A DNA stretch of 37,017 bases from Pholiota molesta. Lineage: Eukaryota > Basidiomycota > Agaricomycetes > Agaricales > Strophariaceae. Below, piece after piece: positions 1-13,615 of this stretch. A program made the position numbers and the translations under genes. Location: contig JACGCK010000342.1 of NCBI GenBank assembly GCA_014925825.1, positions 1-37,017 on the forward strand, in the 5' to 3' direction. The notes under the pieces are model-generated. The model worked only from the letters and a program-made list of their open reading frames with translations, did not search any database and was not told the DNA's origin. How positions within the stretch are numbered: position 1 is the stretch's first letter; each line of letters starts with the position of its first letter.

Positions 1-995
1 TGAGCAGCCCCGGGGATTTGAAACGAGAAAGACGAGTCTGATACGTCAGGCAAGTGCCTCAGACTAATTTCACCGGAAGTGGATTCAGGTGGCATTGCAG
101 GATGTTATGGTATAAGCTATCGGAAGTTTTGGGTGTCCGCGATAGAAGAGTTAAGACGGGTGGTATACAAGAATAGTGGCCTTGTATAGTCCGATAAACG
201 ATATGCAAGCGATTCCGGCGTGGACGATGAGCAGGCAAGGGTTGAGACCACTGACAGTGGAGAGGACAGGAAAGAGCGGAGTCTGAAACGCGTCCCAACA
301 TAACATCACGTGGTCGTTCAACAACAACGCGGCGGCTCGCGGCGCGCCGCTCCGCTATGTTCCTTGGCCTTAACTATAACCATCTCCAAACCTGATCCAA
401 ACCGATAAATTGCGGTTCGATTGGTTTATAAATTCAAGTTGAATGCGGATACCCATTCTCATTCCTTCAACGTTCTACATGTTCGTTGCCCAGAAATTAA
501 AGTTGATGGTCTAGGCGAGCAGTGGCAGAAGGCGAGACGCGGTTTTAACTTTGCATCGTACTCGAGTCTCAAATCATATGGATATACGAGAGAAGTTCCC
601 TCCTATTAAATTTTAATCCTCCTATGGCATATCACTTACTCACCGTTGCTTGACAGTGATATCATCGATCTGACTTCGGTGCCACACCACGCTATTACTC
701 ATTAATTCATTCTCAACCTTCATACAGCGCAACAACCGTCGGCTTACCGTGGATCCATTTTGATTTTGAGTAGCCTAGCAGCGTTGATCACCCATACGAG
801 TTTTTTTTTGTTTTGTTTGCTGCATGGCGATATCTGCGGAAATGAGTGTCGAGCAATATTTCCAATATGCATGCCGGCATGAGTACGGGTTCGATTGGTA
901 TTTCTCGATTCCCCCTTAAGGATATATTCGGCAATCACCACTGTCCCGTCCTGAGTATAAAAATAAATTCTTCATCGCTCATCCCGCCGTGGCCG
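1..995. other. Intergenic stretch, no supportable gene
   Basis: Only short open frames with no recognisable domain are present on either strand. A GC-rich patch near 328-352 (alternating GGCGGC and GCGCGCC) is the only local oddity. I see no splice-joined coding series, RNA gene or intact repeat. Confidence 0.5.
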
Positions 996-1099
996 TTATC
1001 TCCCCCCGAGAGACCGGCGGGCCTGTCTGAAGGTGGCCCCAGCAGTCAATATTCTGAGTTTAAACATAGTAGCCATATGGAATCTGTAGAGGTGCCCAC

Positions 1100-1430
1100 A
1101 CCCTGAAAGCTCGGCGCCAGGGCTGTGACTGGCCCCGTTGAGGTGCGGCGAGGGGGCGGCGCTGGACGGCTGGGATGCCGGCGCCCGCGTCACCTTCGGT
1201 ATTCGCGTGGGCTTGGCGTCGGCGGGGCGCGGGGAGAGCGCGCGGGCGGGGTTCGTGCTGGACTGCGAGCTCGTCGTGCTCGTCCGGGCGTTTCCGTTGG
1301 CGTGGCCGTTGGGCAGGTCAGGCTTCAGCGCTTCAGCAGCGTATGGCGATGAGTAGGTGCGTGCGCGCTGGAAGTCCTTTTTGGTATTCGGCTGCAAACT
1401 AGCGCCGTTGGTCAATGGCTTAGCGGCCAA
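1100..1430 (-). pseudogene. Amino-terminal fragment of an unidentified protein
   Basis: Reading right to left from an ATG at 1430, about 100 residues look like a real fungal protein start: a MAAKPLTNG beginning, then Ser/Thr/Pro/Ala-rich, disordered sequence with basic patches. Codons are GC-rich and the 1120-1400 DNA is clearly more GC-rich than its flanks. The frame runs on to 996, but past about 1100 its character changes, and I cannot find a donor site leading to a continuing exon. No domain is visible, so no function is given. It may be the first exon of a gene whose rest was lost, or a gene with introns I failed to trace. Confidence 0.35.
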
Positions 1431-3876
1431 GAGGATCTACCATAAGCTTACCGGAGACGGGCTGAGACGGGCGGTAATATCCATGGATGGCCGGAAAACG
1501 GTCTGTGGTCCACTATCTAATCATATGTACTCTATCTAATCATGTATATCCTGATGGGAAAGGGCAGGATCACTACGCGAGCATAAGCGAGGTAAGCGAG
1601 AAATACCAATCGAACGATACCTCTGCCGGCATCTATCCGCAACCCTTCGGACCGTAGCTGCAGAACGGGCTCCGCACAGTTCATATGGCTAAATCCCGGG
1701 ACTACCGTCGATGCCCGTCATGGACTGCTCCAGGGCCAAATCTTTCGAGGCGCGTGCTCCATCATCGTAATGGGTAACGAACTACCTTCTCCGCCTCGGA
1801 CCCAACTTCGATGACCGCCATCTTCTTCCCTCGACGCTCTAGACCGGAAGATCTGTTCATGTCTTCGGTATATGCAATCCCGGACACTCGATCCTCTTGT
1901 TGATGATATCGTTTAACGGTGACCGACGTCCTAGTTTGTTAAGGACATATACGAATTAACCTAACAGGGGCCTAGAGGCACACAAGCGCCGAGCCTTTTC
2001 TATTCCCGAACTTGCGACCGCTTGTCTCCTTCATCTGGGTCCAGACGACTCCAATGCTCACTGCAAGTCTCGGATATAGCACAGAAGGACAGCTCGGCGT
2101 CGGGCTTCGTAGTTCATCTATCTGAGGCGCAGCTCGTTGTCCTGGAAATTTCCCTTGGATAGAAGGCAATGCTGCGCCACCTTCTTTTCTACTTTATCTT
2201 CTGGAACTTGCCGTTGCGAGTCGAGGTTGAAGTACCAGAAAACATCTCAGACTGCTCTTCACACCAACTAGCCAGATTTCTGGATCAGAACGACCGCCCT
2301 CATCGCTCCTACTGTAAAAAGAATGCGAGCGCGCTTCTGCTTACTTTACCTGTTCCGAGGGCGAACCGCGGGCGCAACTGTCGATCTAGCTGTTTGGGAA
2401 CCGTACTGCATCGTCGAGGCTTATTTCGACTGATTGCATCAACGTGGCGGCTGGCTCAGCGTGGTGGCGACACTCCGACGGCCAGCCCAGCCATGATGAT
2501 GTCGTGTGCTGTCAAGGCGCAGCTTCTCGCAGAGGTGCATCATCGCGCCCCCTCGTGAAATCTGGTGGTCCGTTATCGCTCATTAATTCCTATCGCATTG
2601 GCTGTCTGCTGGTATCAATCTTGTAAGATCCTAAAGGTTCCGGAGGATATTCTCCCATTGACCACCTTCCGTTGCGCAGTGCCCCATGCAGACCAGATAT
2701 CTGGCGCCTCAGCAGACCGAAGTCGAATTGATCGACGCTATCGACAATGGTTCAAAAAAAAGTCTTGGGTCAGCTCGCAGTCATCCCGGGCCGCATTTCG
2801 TATAAGTCCATCTCGCGTACCATGTTTCGACGACGTGCTCAAACGTATCGGGCCTACTATCGGCATCAGAGAGCGTCTGAAATAAGCTAGCAATGATGTT
2901 GTGTGCCACAACCCCCTGGCTCTCCGGTACTTGCCTCGCCTTTGCACGCAGGGCAAAACAAAATTCGAACTCATCTAGGCGATCAGCGTTTTCTCGCTCA
3001 AGCCTTCCTAGTGCGAGGATGCACTTCCCATGAACATCATTTTAGGAATCCATGTCCTACGTACATATTATCATTAATGACGATATGTGATGCCAGCGGC
3101 TAATTGTGCTTTTCTTCTGGACGGCGCCAGATTCCAGGATGCTACCGTAACTGACGTTAGCATTCGACGAGGGATGGCTCGCTCTTGCGGAACCCTCTGC
3201 CCAACTTGACGCTTATTCTCACTGGTGACAACCATGGATCAATTCTATGCTTTAGCGTATGAAGCTCCTATCGCCAGAAATGTACCTAATAAATCTACTT
3301 TACGGATAATTCAACTCCATATTTGTCTTTGCTCTAGTAAAAATCTTACTGTTTGGCTTTATCTGTCTTTATCTGTCCGAGATTGTGCCCAATCGGGTAC
3401 CTCGGCTGGCCCCGCACACATATGCAGCACTTGGAGCTGTTCAGGATGAGGCGGATAACGGCCGAGTGGAAACCCACGCCAAACATACCTTCGTCAAACC
3501 AACTTGGTTTGTCGGCGTAATCTAACGTTTAGCGAAGACTGGAAACTTCCACTGAGTGGCAACCACCGATATTGCTCTATGAGCGCTTTGTTTTTTCAAG
3601 TTCCGTAGCGCGAAGCCGTTTTCTCAAATAGTTCCCAACTAGCAAACGGAACGGATCATGGATCCAATAACTCCAGTACTTATTGTTGTTTTCGCCGACC
3701 GTTATTTATCGCTATGTACGAAAAATGCCCACAGCCCAATGACGATAAGGGGAACCTTTAACCTTTTTGCAGGGATGCGTCTCCAGTCTTCGGTTCGCAC
3801 CGCACAATAATCTTATCTATCCATCCGCCATCATGTCGGCAAAAGATAATAATGGAGTCTGTCGGATGCTGTCTAC
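1431..3876. other. Gene-poor stretch, possible decayed coding remnants
   Basis: Several open frames of 60-130 codons occur, for example 2169-2558 and 2565-2885 on the plus strand, but none shows a domain, a signal peptide or a splice-joined continuation. Patches around 1750-1900 (minus) and 2160-2560 (plus) have coding-like composition interrupted by stops, as expected of an old element or gene remnant, but I could not identify a family. No terminal repeats were recognised. Confidence 0.35.
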
Positions 3877-5102
3877 CTACACGAACTGCAATGGGTGTTG
3901 ATCTTTCTGACTTATCAAGATTTCTACTTCTCCCAAACCTTGGTCGACGTATTCTTTGCCACTGAGTTCTTCCTGTAATTTTAGAGCGAGGGTAGGAAGA
4001 TAACCGCGTTCGGTATTCGTATGGCCACCTTGCAGTCGTTCAGAACATGATGAACAAGTAATAGTGACATAAATTTTATGTGGATGCTTACATAGAATGA
4101 CGTGCTTGCCAGCTGCGACTGCAGCCAGAACCTCGTGCTATGGTCACGAATATGAGCTTACTTTTTTTACCGTAGATAAGGAAGTGGTTCCGTACGTGCT
4201 GCATCTCCCCAGTGAAATATACATCCGCGTCTTGACCAGCCAACATCGAGCCACCCGACCCAGCACATATGGCGATAGTGCGTATCAACGCCGTGCGTGA
4301 CTGGCCTTGAGGAGGATAGCCAACTTGGACTATCAGTCATGAACAACCCAACGTGGAATATGGTTTAGCAATCTGAACACGCCGCACAAAGAAGAGAGAA
4401 ACAAACTTTGGGAGAGTTTCAAATGCGACTTTATCCTTTTTTCCAGAACATCCATCCCTATCGCCTCGTTTAATTCAACAAGTCTGCCTTGACCTCCCTC
4501 GCTATTGCTGTGCTGAAAATCTCCATCAAGCGAGCGAATTTCGCCATTACCCTTCCCATTCATCAGACCTTCCGCCAGCCAGTCGTTTATTCCACCCCAG
4601 ACGAAGTCAAGTGAGGTGTGTGGGGAATAGACAGATACACCCTGCGTGGCACATTGCAGAAGCGAAGCCTGCAGCGGGTTCGAAAGTGTGATCGACTTCA
4701 ATCCCTGGAAGACGGGCGGGTGATAGGCCACAATGACCGAGGCGCCTTTCGACAGCGATTCTGCGACGACGGCAGAAGTCAAGCTAAAATGATGCCAATT
4801 CAACCCATGTATATATCGGAAAACGTTGAAGGACGATCGTACTCAATGGTGAGAAGAACTTTGCGTCCTTGCGGCGGCACAGGCGATTCTGCGGATGACG
4901 CATTGAGCACCCTATGTGCGTTGAGAGGCTGTAACGCGACTAACCGAGTAACAGGCCAACCTGGAGGTAATACAGCCGCCATTAAGCATCCAGCAGAAGT
5001 TCAGGTGTACGCAAGTCTGACATTATCCCATTTTTCGGCAAGTCGCGGTGGTGCAATGCGCTTCATGGCATTGCACACGGATTTCAGCAGGAGATTTGAC
5101 AT
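3877..5102 (-). CDS. NIF3 / DUF34 family protein (NGG1-interacting factor 3 homologue)
   Basis: Seven exons, read right to left: 5022-5102, 4945-4960, 4843-4888, 4407-4783, 4196-4329, 4092-4137, 3877-4028. They sum to 852 nt, a 283-residue protein with TAG stop. The start is the first ATG ahead of the conserved KWDNVGLLLE segment. Likely metal ligands are visible: YHPPVF (H69), SPHTSLD (H103, D107) and, near the C-terminus, GEMQHHE (H218, H219, E220). NIF3 proteins form a toroidal, dinuclear-metal scaffold found in all domains of life; their physiological reaction is unsettled, and the database label GTP cyclohydrolase 1 type 2 rests on limited evidence. The length suits a fungal member without the extra domain of some homologues. 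All six introns are 56-77 nt GT-AG. The gene looks intact. Exon 2 is only 16 nt but encodes the universally conserved GLLL turn. Confidence 0.93.
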
Positions 5103-8100
5103 TTTAAGAGGTGGTTTTTAAAAATCTGAAGGAGTCAAAGACGTGTTTTGATTCTGGAATGAGTGGTTGAGGCGTGGTGAGCACCGTGGGCAAAAATAAT
5201 CAACGATCTGCGTGACCCCAGACACTCGGGTACTTTTGGATCAAGGAAGGAATGCCACTCAAAGGCCATTAGCATGTATTTGAATTTGAGCACTCGACCA
5301 TTATCAGCAGGAAGAAAAACAAGCTATATACTCGTGGCTAGTGAACGACAATGTGATCGAGTTTTTCTCACCGATTTTGATGATTTTTGATTCGGATAAG
5401 CCATGCGCATCCCATAGTGAATACTTACTTACCCCGGCTTTGCCAATTGCTTGAACATTGAGATAAGATTAAAGATGTGATTCTACCACGAAGTTCTTTA
5501 GCACCAGGGAATGTGAATTTGTAAGCCTCCTATGAGAACGGGAGACTGAATACCCTTAGGTGGTAGATAGGTTATACACACTGAAGAAAGTCTGTAGGTA
5601 TATTTTGTCCTCTTTCATAAGTGCGAGATTGATTGACAGAAGATGCCAAAAATCCTTACTAAGCTTATAGCAGACGGTGCAAAATCCTTTCGAGCGAAGG
5701 CATATGCCGTCAGTGGGGGAGAAGTCTCTAGAATACCGGCACTGTTTTTGTGGAATATAATTCGACGAGAAGGAGATAGAACTGCGGCGGAACGCACATT
5801 CATTCCATGTCAATAGATCTACACGGAAGGTCCACGGAAAATTGACGCTGTATTCGCGTACAGGCAGGTAGGTAGGAAGCAGGCACTGCTCTTTATTTCC
5901 CCAATGGACTTATCATGGCTCAATGAACGAAGCTTAATTTGACTGGTCCTGAGAAAGAAAGACGGTGCGTGCTGCACAAATTCGAACTCGTGCTGGTCAT
6001 GAGTATGCCGTAAAAATAAACGCTGATCGAAAAGAGATAGACAGTCAAGGGCATCAGAAGAGCACCCCTGCAGCATTGGGGAAACCGGAAAAGCGAACGG
6101 TTTCTAGAAGCCAAGGAAGAATGCGTCAAGGAAAACCAGATTAGAGGACCGTGGGTGCATGCTGCAGTGGCACTCACAAGGTCAGCGACGGTAACGAGCT
6201 CGAGCCGTTCCGACCGTGCCCCCTGGAGTAAAATCTGGGGAAGGATGCAACCGATTGAGATAGTGGCCTAGAGTACATCAAAGAAACTTTAGACCGAGCA
6301 CACTCTTGCACATACTTATCATGAGAGCATCGCGGCCGACCGAAAATACCGCTATCGACTTTATGTGGGTGCAAACTTGGCGTCAGGAATGAGCCAGAAC
6401 AGATAGTATACTGTAGCAGAACGCATGGCGACCTGGAGCGAAGATGCGAAAGCAGTAATGCTAGCTGCGGCGTGCTTGTGGAACAGGCCCTCATGTGGTG
6501 TATTGCGACACCCGAGACGCCAAAGAAGCTTCGATGAATAGATATCGCTACGCGAGATGTTTTCAACATCCGGATATACAAAATACAATCGCCAACCAAA
6601 CGAGGCGTAAGAATGGAGCGCTTTATAGCAGAGATGAACTTGCTTGACCCGGCTCAGTAATGTCTTCATATTAAAACTGAGAAGAACTTGGCCAGGCCTC
6701 AAGGCCTAAGGTCGTCATTTAAGCGCCAGAAACATGGATCAGGTACAACGTGTTACTGGAACATTTATCCTTGTCAGAGCACTTAGAACGGTGGTCAATA
6801 AATACATTACCAAACCTCACTACTGAACCCAAGCGGTCCTGAGAGACTGGCGACAGAAAACCCACCAAGAGCGCAGTCTGTTTCCTAGATACTTTCACAG
6901 CGAAGAAGGTCGATCATCCCTTGGAGTAAATCCATTACGGCGCGGCGGGAAAAGCCTTAAAATTCTAATATTCACATCACCACCGTCCGGATTTTGGCCC
7001 GCCTTCCGATGGTAATGAAAAATCGTAAGCGATGAGTGGGAGAGTAACGACATGAACAATATGCGGAGACACGGTACTCACATCAATTCTTACCATCGTT
7101 CTCGCCGTGGGCTAGTCAACTCCATCAGAGCCTGGCACGATAAAAAAAATACATGTTTAATCTGTCAGTAAGACTATATGGCACATCTTGCAAAACAAGA
7201 CCTAACTTTAGAAGCGATATGATGGGGCACGCCAGCTCGAACCTCTGCACGGTGAACAAACTGAACCAAGATCCGAGTGCTCATTCGTATGGGTTTGAAT
7301 TCGAGTTTGATCTGGTAACGATATTATCGATGAGGCGATGAAGAAAGAGAAGGTTGATTTGTTACAAAAACAAACTTGATTGAAAGGTCGGAGCTTGGAG
7401 ATCCAATTATGCGCTTCCAGGTACGTTCGAACCTCAGTCGTCGACGCTGAGAATAGAGTGTGTGGGGAACGAACATACATATAAGCGCGAAAGGACAAAC
7501 TTCAAACCGCAAATCCTGGAGCCCCAACAATATTCTTCTGCTTCCAGAATTCAGTTGACAGTGATACGGACGCCCGGCGACGTCTGATGCGTGAAGCATC
7601 ATCTTCGGACGAATACACTCGATCGTCAACATGATGCCGCCGCTAAAATGCCGACAATTGCTATTTTATCAGCCAATGTCGTCGTCGACGGCCCGAAACC
7701 GAATCAGAGTGGATCGATAGGATGCGTACAGTGTTCAGGTAGGTCAGCCAAAAAGATTCTGGTGACCGATGGCCATTAGAAGAGAGAGAAAATGCGGACG
7801 TGATCGCGTGGATGGCGGCGGTGCTTGGCGTATACCGTAAGATAATCGAGTCGGCCGTCAGCCAGGCCATTCTCCACTCGTAGAGCTAGATCATGCTCCT
7901 TTGCACTTCTGGAGCTATGAGGAGTGGATATGTCACGACTTTCAAACAAAGCCGCGGAAGACCAATGCGAGAATATCGCTTCTCCGCGGAAGTTCGTATT
8001 TGTGTCTGTTACAGTCAGTGGTTTTAGGGATCCAACCGCGCACTCTTGGGCCCGGATACGATATTAGTTCCCGAGATGCCCGCGGAATTAACAGCTATAT

Positions 8101-8333
8101 AGACGATTCGTTAAGCGCGGTTAAGGTAATAGAGGCACAAGCACTCACCTTACAAGCATATCGGAGCCTTACATGAAAAAACTGTGCACGAAAAACAGAC
8201 AAATTGTTCGAGGAGTAATTCAACAGACAAGATATACCCATTGGAAAAGAGAAAATTAGGTTTCAGGCCATTTTGATTCGAATGAAACGATTTGGAAGCA
8301 CCAGCAAAATGATTTCTATTTGAATAAAAGAAT
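5103..8333. other. 3.2-kb stretch without a supportable gene
   Basis: This lies between the 5' end of the NIF3 gene and the 3' end of the complex I gene, so it should hold the NIF3 promoter and the complex I 3' untranslated region. Open frames on both strands (for example 6361-6702 minus, 7901-8176 plus) lack any domain, plausible intron series or biased composition. I saw no terminal repeats, tandem array or RNA gene. Confidence 0.45.
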
Positions 8334-10378
<2,045 letters not shown>

Positions 10379-10535
10379 GGTCGCTGTGTCGGATAGAGTG
10401 AAGACCTTCGCGCTGGACACCGGAGTTTGGCGGGAAGCAGCGTGACTGGGAACATGTGACTGACTCAGTGCAACGTTGTGACCGCAGCGTAAACGAGTGT
10501 AGATGTGACACTAATGTTAATAGCCGTCCACCACT
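10379..10535. promoter_or_regulatory. Shared divergent promoter region
   Basis: About 157 bp separate the start codon of the complex I subunit (minus) from the first plausible ATG of the MRH/Atg27-like gene (plus). Both promoters must lie in or overlap this short interval and the first exons. No TATA box is obvious. The role is inferred from gene arrangement only. Confidence 0.5.
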
Positions 10536-12147
10536 ATGTTCTTAAGAACTAGCTGGGTTTCTGCCTCCTGCTCCTGGTTTCTCTCCGAGATGGCGCGCTT
10601 GCACAAGAAAAGCCCTGTGTAATCCATGATAACGGGAAATATTACGATTTAAACCCTCTAAAGGCGAGGTATTACACGCTTCGTGGCGAAGTCCCCTAAC
10701 TACCGCTATGACGAGCTGGCTTAACCCAATTATCTGTCTAGTAAAGACTAGAGGTCAAAACCTCTACAAACCAATCTATATGGCTGAATGTTTGCCAAAA
10801 CGTCAAAACCGACTTATTCGGGATAAAGGACGACTCTATCGATGCTGGTGATGTTGGAGGCTTTATTCGACGTGCACACGGGGATTTTATTATGGGTGAG
10901 TAACCTCTCAATATCTGAATGCTAAATATCTCACTGTAAATACTTTCTGTAGCAATTTAATACTTCACTCAGCATATTTGACTCGCGCCGCGATTCGTTA
11001 TGTCTGCTGGCTCACGTTGTAAACCAAAACCTGGGGATCAAACCACCGACATAAGGGCATCCTCTATGGTGGAGTTTGTCTGCGACGCGTCAGTTTTTGG
11101 CGTTGGAAGCCCTCGTCTTCTTGCCCAACTTCCGCCCGGTGAGGACGAAATAGGATGTGCATACGTCATTGAATGGCGAACTCATGTATGAATTCGAATT
11201 ATATTTCTTATTATCCGGTCTCAAGGCTCATATTTTCTTGCAGTTAGCTTGTCCAACCTCTGAAGGTGGAGGTGTATGGGGTTTCTTCGTCATACTGGGC
11301 CTTATGTGAGTAATCCCTCTTTCAATGCCCATTCACGAGTTAATGCGCAGCACAACCCAGCTTCCTCGTGCTGCTCATGACCTACACTGTCCTCGGGACA
11401 CTCTACAATCGTTTTGTACTTCAACTCAGAGGATTTGACCAAATCCCGCAATTCTCCATAGAAAGCATGCAATACCACGGACGCGAGGCATGGGACTGGA
11501 TCAAAGACATGACCGCTGCTCTAGGCCTAGGAGGATCAGCTGGACGAGGTGGCGGTCAAGGATACAATGGGATCCCATCCGGCGGTCTGCACATGCCAAA
11601 TCCAGTCAGTCACCATTCTCAAGCCGCCGGTTTTGGACGCGACGATGATCTCGAAGAGAACGCTCCTCTAAATAATTCTGGACTGGGAGGGACCGACTTT
11701 AATCGTCCTCAACCTAGCAGGAACAGATCTGCGGCATTCCAACGCATGGAGATTAACCCTGTTTCTCACCAGTCCCAAGTGGCGGCCGGAGCACAATCTC
11801 TATCGTTTTCCCCTTCCTCTGCATCTTCCCCCCCTTCAGCACCAGCGCAATCGCCTCCACAGCAAAATCGTAATTCACCACAAAAGCGTCGAATTGAACT
11901 TGCCGCCCGGGATCCTACACCGGAAGAGCGTGACTTCATGCTAGGCGACGACGACGAAGACGCACAAGAGCTTGGTGAGGTGAAAGCACCGCCATCATTG
12001 GCTGAACAGTCACCAAACACAAGCACCTCTTCTCAAGGGTCCGCCGCTGGAGCTGCTAGTGCATCAGATGCCACCAGCGCAGAACCCAATCCAGCTGCAG
12101 CGGCTAGAGGGCGGGACTTGGGCGGTGGTAATGTTACTCTTTTATGA
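10536..12147 (+). pseudogene. MRH-domain / Atg27-like type I membrane receptor, frame-disrupted in its luminal half
   Basis: This belongs to the cation-independent mannose-6-phosphate receptor/Atg27-like group, sorting receptors of Golgi, endosome or autophagy membranes. Visible in order: a hydrophobic signal segment (about 10552-10590), CVIHDNGKYYDLNPLKA, IWLNVC and RRAHGDF, the second half of the luminal domain (11000-11185: MVEFVCD, CAYVIEWRTH), ACPTSEGGG, one transmembrane helix (about 11268-11400), then a Gly/Ser/Pro-rich cytosolic tail ending in TLL. Good introns are 10669-10741, 10896-10952, 11186-11243 and 11306-11360. Frame breaks occur near 10550, at 10750/10751, across intron 10896-10952 and near 10983; each looks like a shift of about one base. 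From 11000 to 12147 the spliced frame is clean (344 codons). It is either a decaying gene or a locus with assembly errors; neighbouring genes are clean, which favours decay. Confidence 0.72.
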
Positions 12148-12671
12148 TAGCAAGTAACGCTTGTGATTTTTCCTATTTACGCTCAGTGGTTTTAAATTAT
12201 TAACTATGATACATCATTCAGTTACTTCTCAATTGTTTGATAAGAGCTCGTACGAACGCGCCCTCGCCAACTATGCATCAAGCATGCACGATCTAAACCG
12301 TATTGATGATATCTCCAAGTTTTTCATTGCGGCTTCTTCACAGCAGGGCGCTATCTATTGAACACCGGCTACTAAAAGCTATCAGTGCCTTCCAGCGCGT
12401 CCTCGGTATTATCAGGCTACCGACATGTACGTACGTACTCATTGTGGGTGCCATTGTTCCGAAACCGATGGGTGATTGTGGCAAGTGCTGGTGAGTGGCT
12501 GTACTTACCTCAACTGTGCAGCTCAAACTACTCAATGGATTAATGCCATAATCACAATGGCATTCACACCATTTGCAAGGGTCTTTCTAGGGTTTTCATC
12601 ACATGAGATGTAAGTATCTGCTGCGTACCCTGCTTATGGCAGAGTATACACTTGAGCATGATTAATCCACC

Positions 12672-12800
12672 GACGAAGTCAAGACGAAGTCAAGACGAAG
12701 TCAAGACGAAGTCAAGACGAAGTCAAGACGAAGTCAAGACGAAGTCAAGACGAAGTCAAGACGAAGTCAAGACGAAGTCAAGACGAAGTCAAGACGAAGT
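12672..12800. repeat. 11-bp minisatellite, about 11.7 copies
   Basis: The unit GACGAAGTCAA is repeated head to tail eleven full times with an 8-nt partial twelfth copy, with no sequence variation seen between units. Because 11 is not a multiple of 3, an open frame through it reads a repeating pattern rich in Lys, Ser, Arg, Gln, Asp and Glu, but no start, domain or exon supports translation. The uniformity of the copies suggests recent expansion and probable length variation between strains. Confidence 0.95.
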
Positions 12801-13597
12801 ACCCTTATCGACACATCTGGCGCTTTGTAGGTAACATTTCACGATCCTCACTTTGACATCCTGCTGACCTATGTGCTTAGAGGACTGACTGTATAGCGAG
12901 CAGTCAAAGAAAGGCGAACCCGTGATGAAATGGGTCTATTCTTCGGGGGGCATCTCAAAGGAGTGTATGGCAGGTGTATGGCATCGAAGCTGGCCGCGGC
13001 GGTTCCTTTACCCCAGACCCAATATGAAATAACATTTGTCCTTGACGCAACCTGACATCGCAGATTCCAGCAACTGAACCAATTCGTCTGTACGCACACG
13101 TCTGTATTTTTCCACCAACCAAGCCGCTCAATAAACCAAATTAAAGGAATTACAACGACCATGAGCGTCGTCATTGATGACAGTTTTTGACTATTATCTT
13201 ATCATGAACCTATCTCATGACGGGTTACCCGGGGAAGAAAAGTGTCGCCCTACCGCACTAGATGCACGTCCACTGCGACAGACTGCGACTTTATGATGGC
13301 CTAGATTACCTGTCATGTACGCACGCCCTGCACAGTAGCCACAAGATAGGAACAACGACAGCAGCAAGACCTGCAGGACCTATCAGATATCCTAGCACAA
13401 ATTTCAATATGCCACAAGAGATTGATGCAAGTCTTCGACAGTGGTGCTGATTGGTCATGCTTCTTCACAGATGACTCGCAAATTATCATACGCGAGCTCG
13501 CGAACCACCCACATGGTACGTCTCGTCTACTAGTATGGCTTGCACCAGCTCATATCTGGGATGTTGACCATGCGTTCCAAGGAGCCTAGGGACTGCA

Positions 13598-13615
13598 GCG
13601 GTCTTCCGAGACCGC
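13598..13615. other. Perfect 7-bp hairpin with a 4-nt loop
   Basis: GCGGTCT, loop TCCG, AGACCGC forms a perfect short stem in otherwise featureless sequence. Nothing nearby shows whether it is transcribed; it may be chance. Confidence 0.3.

Noticed and set aside
6361..6702. 113-codon minus-strand frame
   Set aside because: No domain, no coding-like bias and no joined exons; consistent with chance in a 3.2-kb gap.
10420..10420. Upstream in-frame ATG as the start of the complex I subunit
   Set aside because: The ATG at 10378 has a better context and directly begins a typical mitochondrial targeting sequence.
12672..12800. Tandem array considered as a CRISPR array
   Set aside because: The units are directly adjacent with no spacers, and the genome is eukaryotic.
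12652..12834. 60-codon frame through the 11-bp minisatellite
   Set aside because: The frame is open only because of the repeat; it has no domain or exon support.
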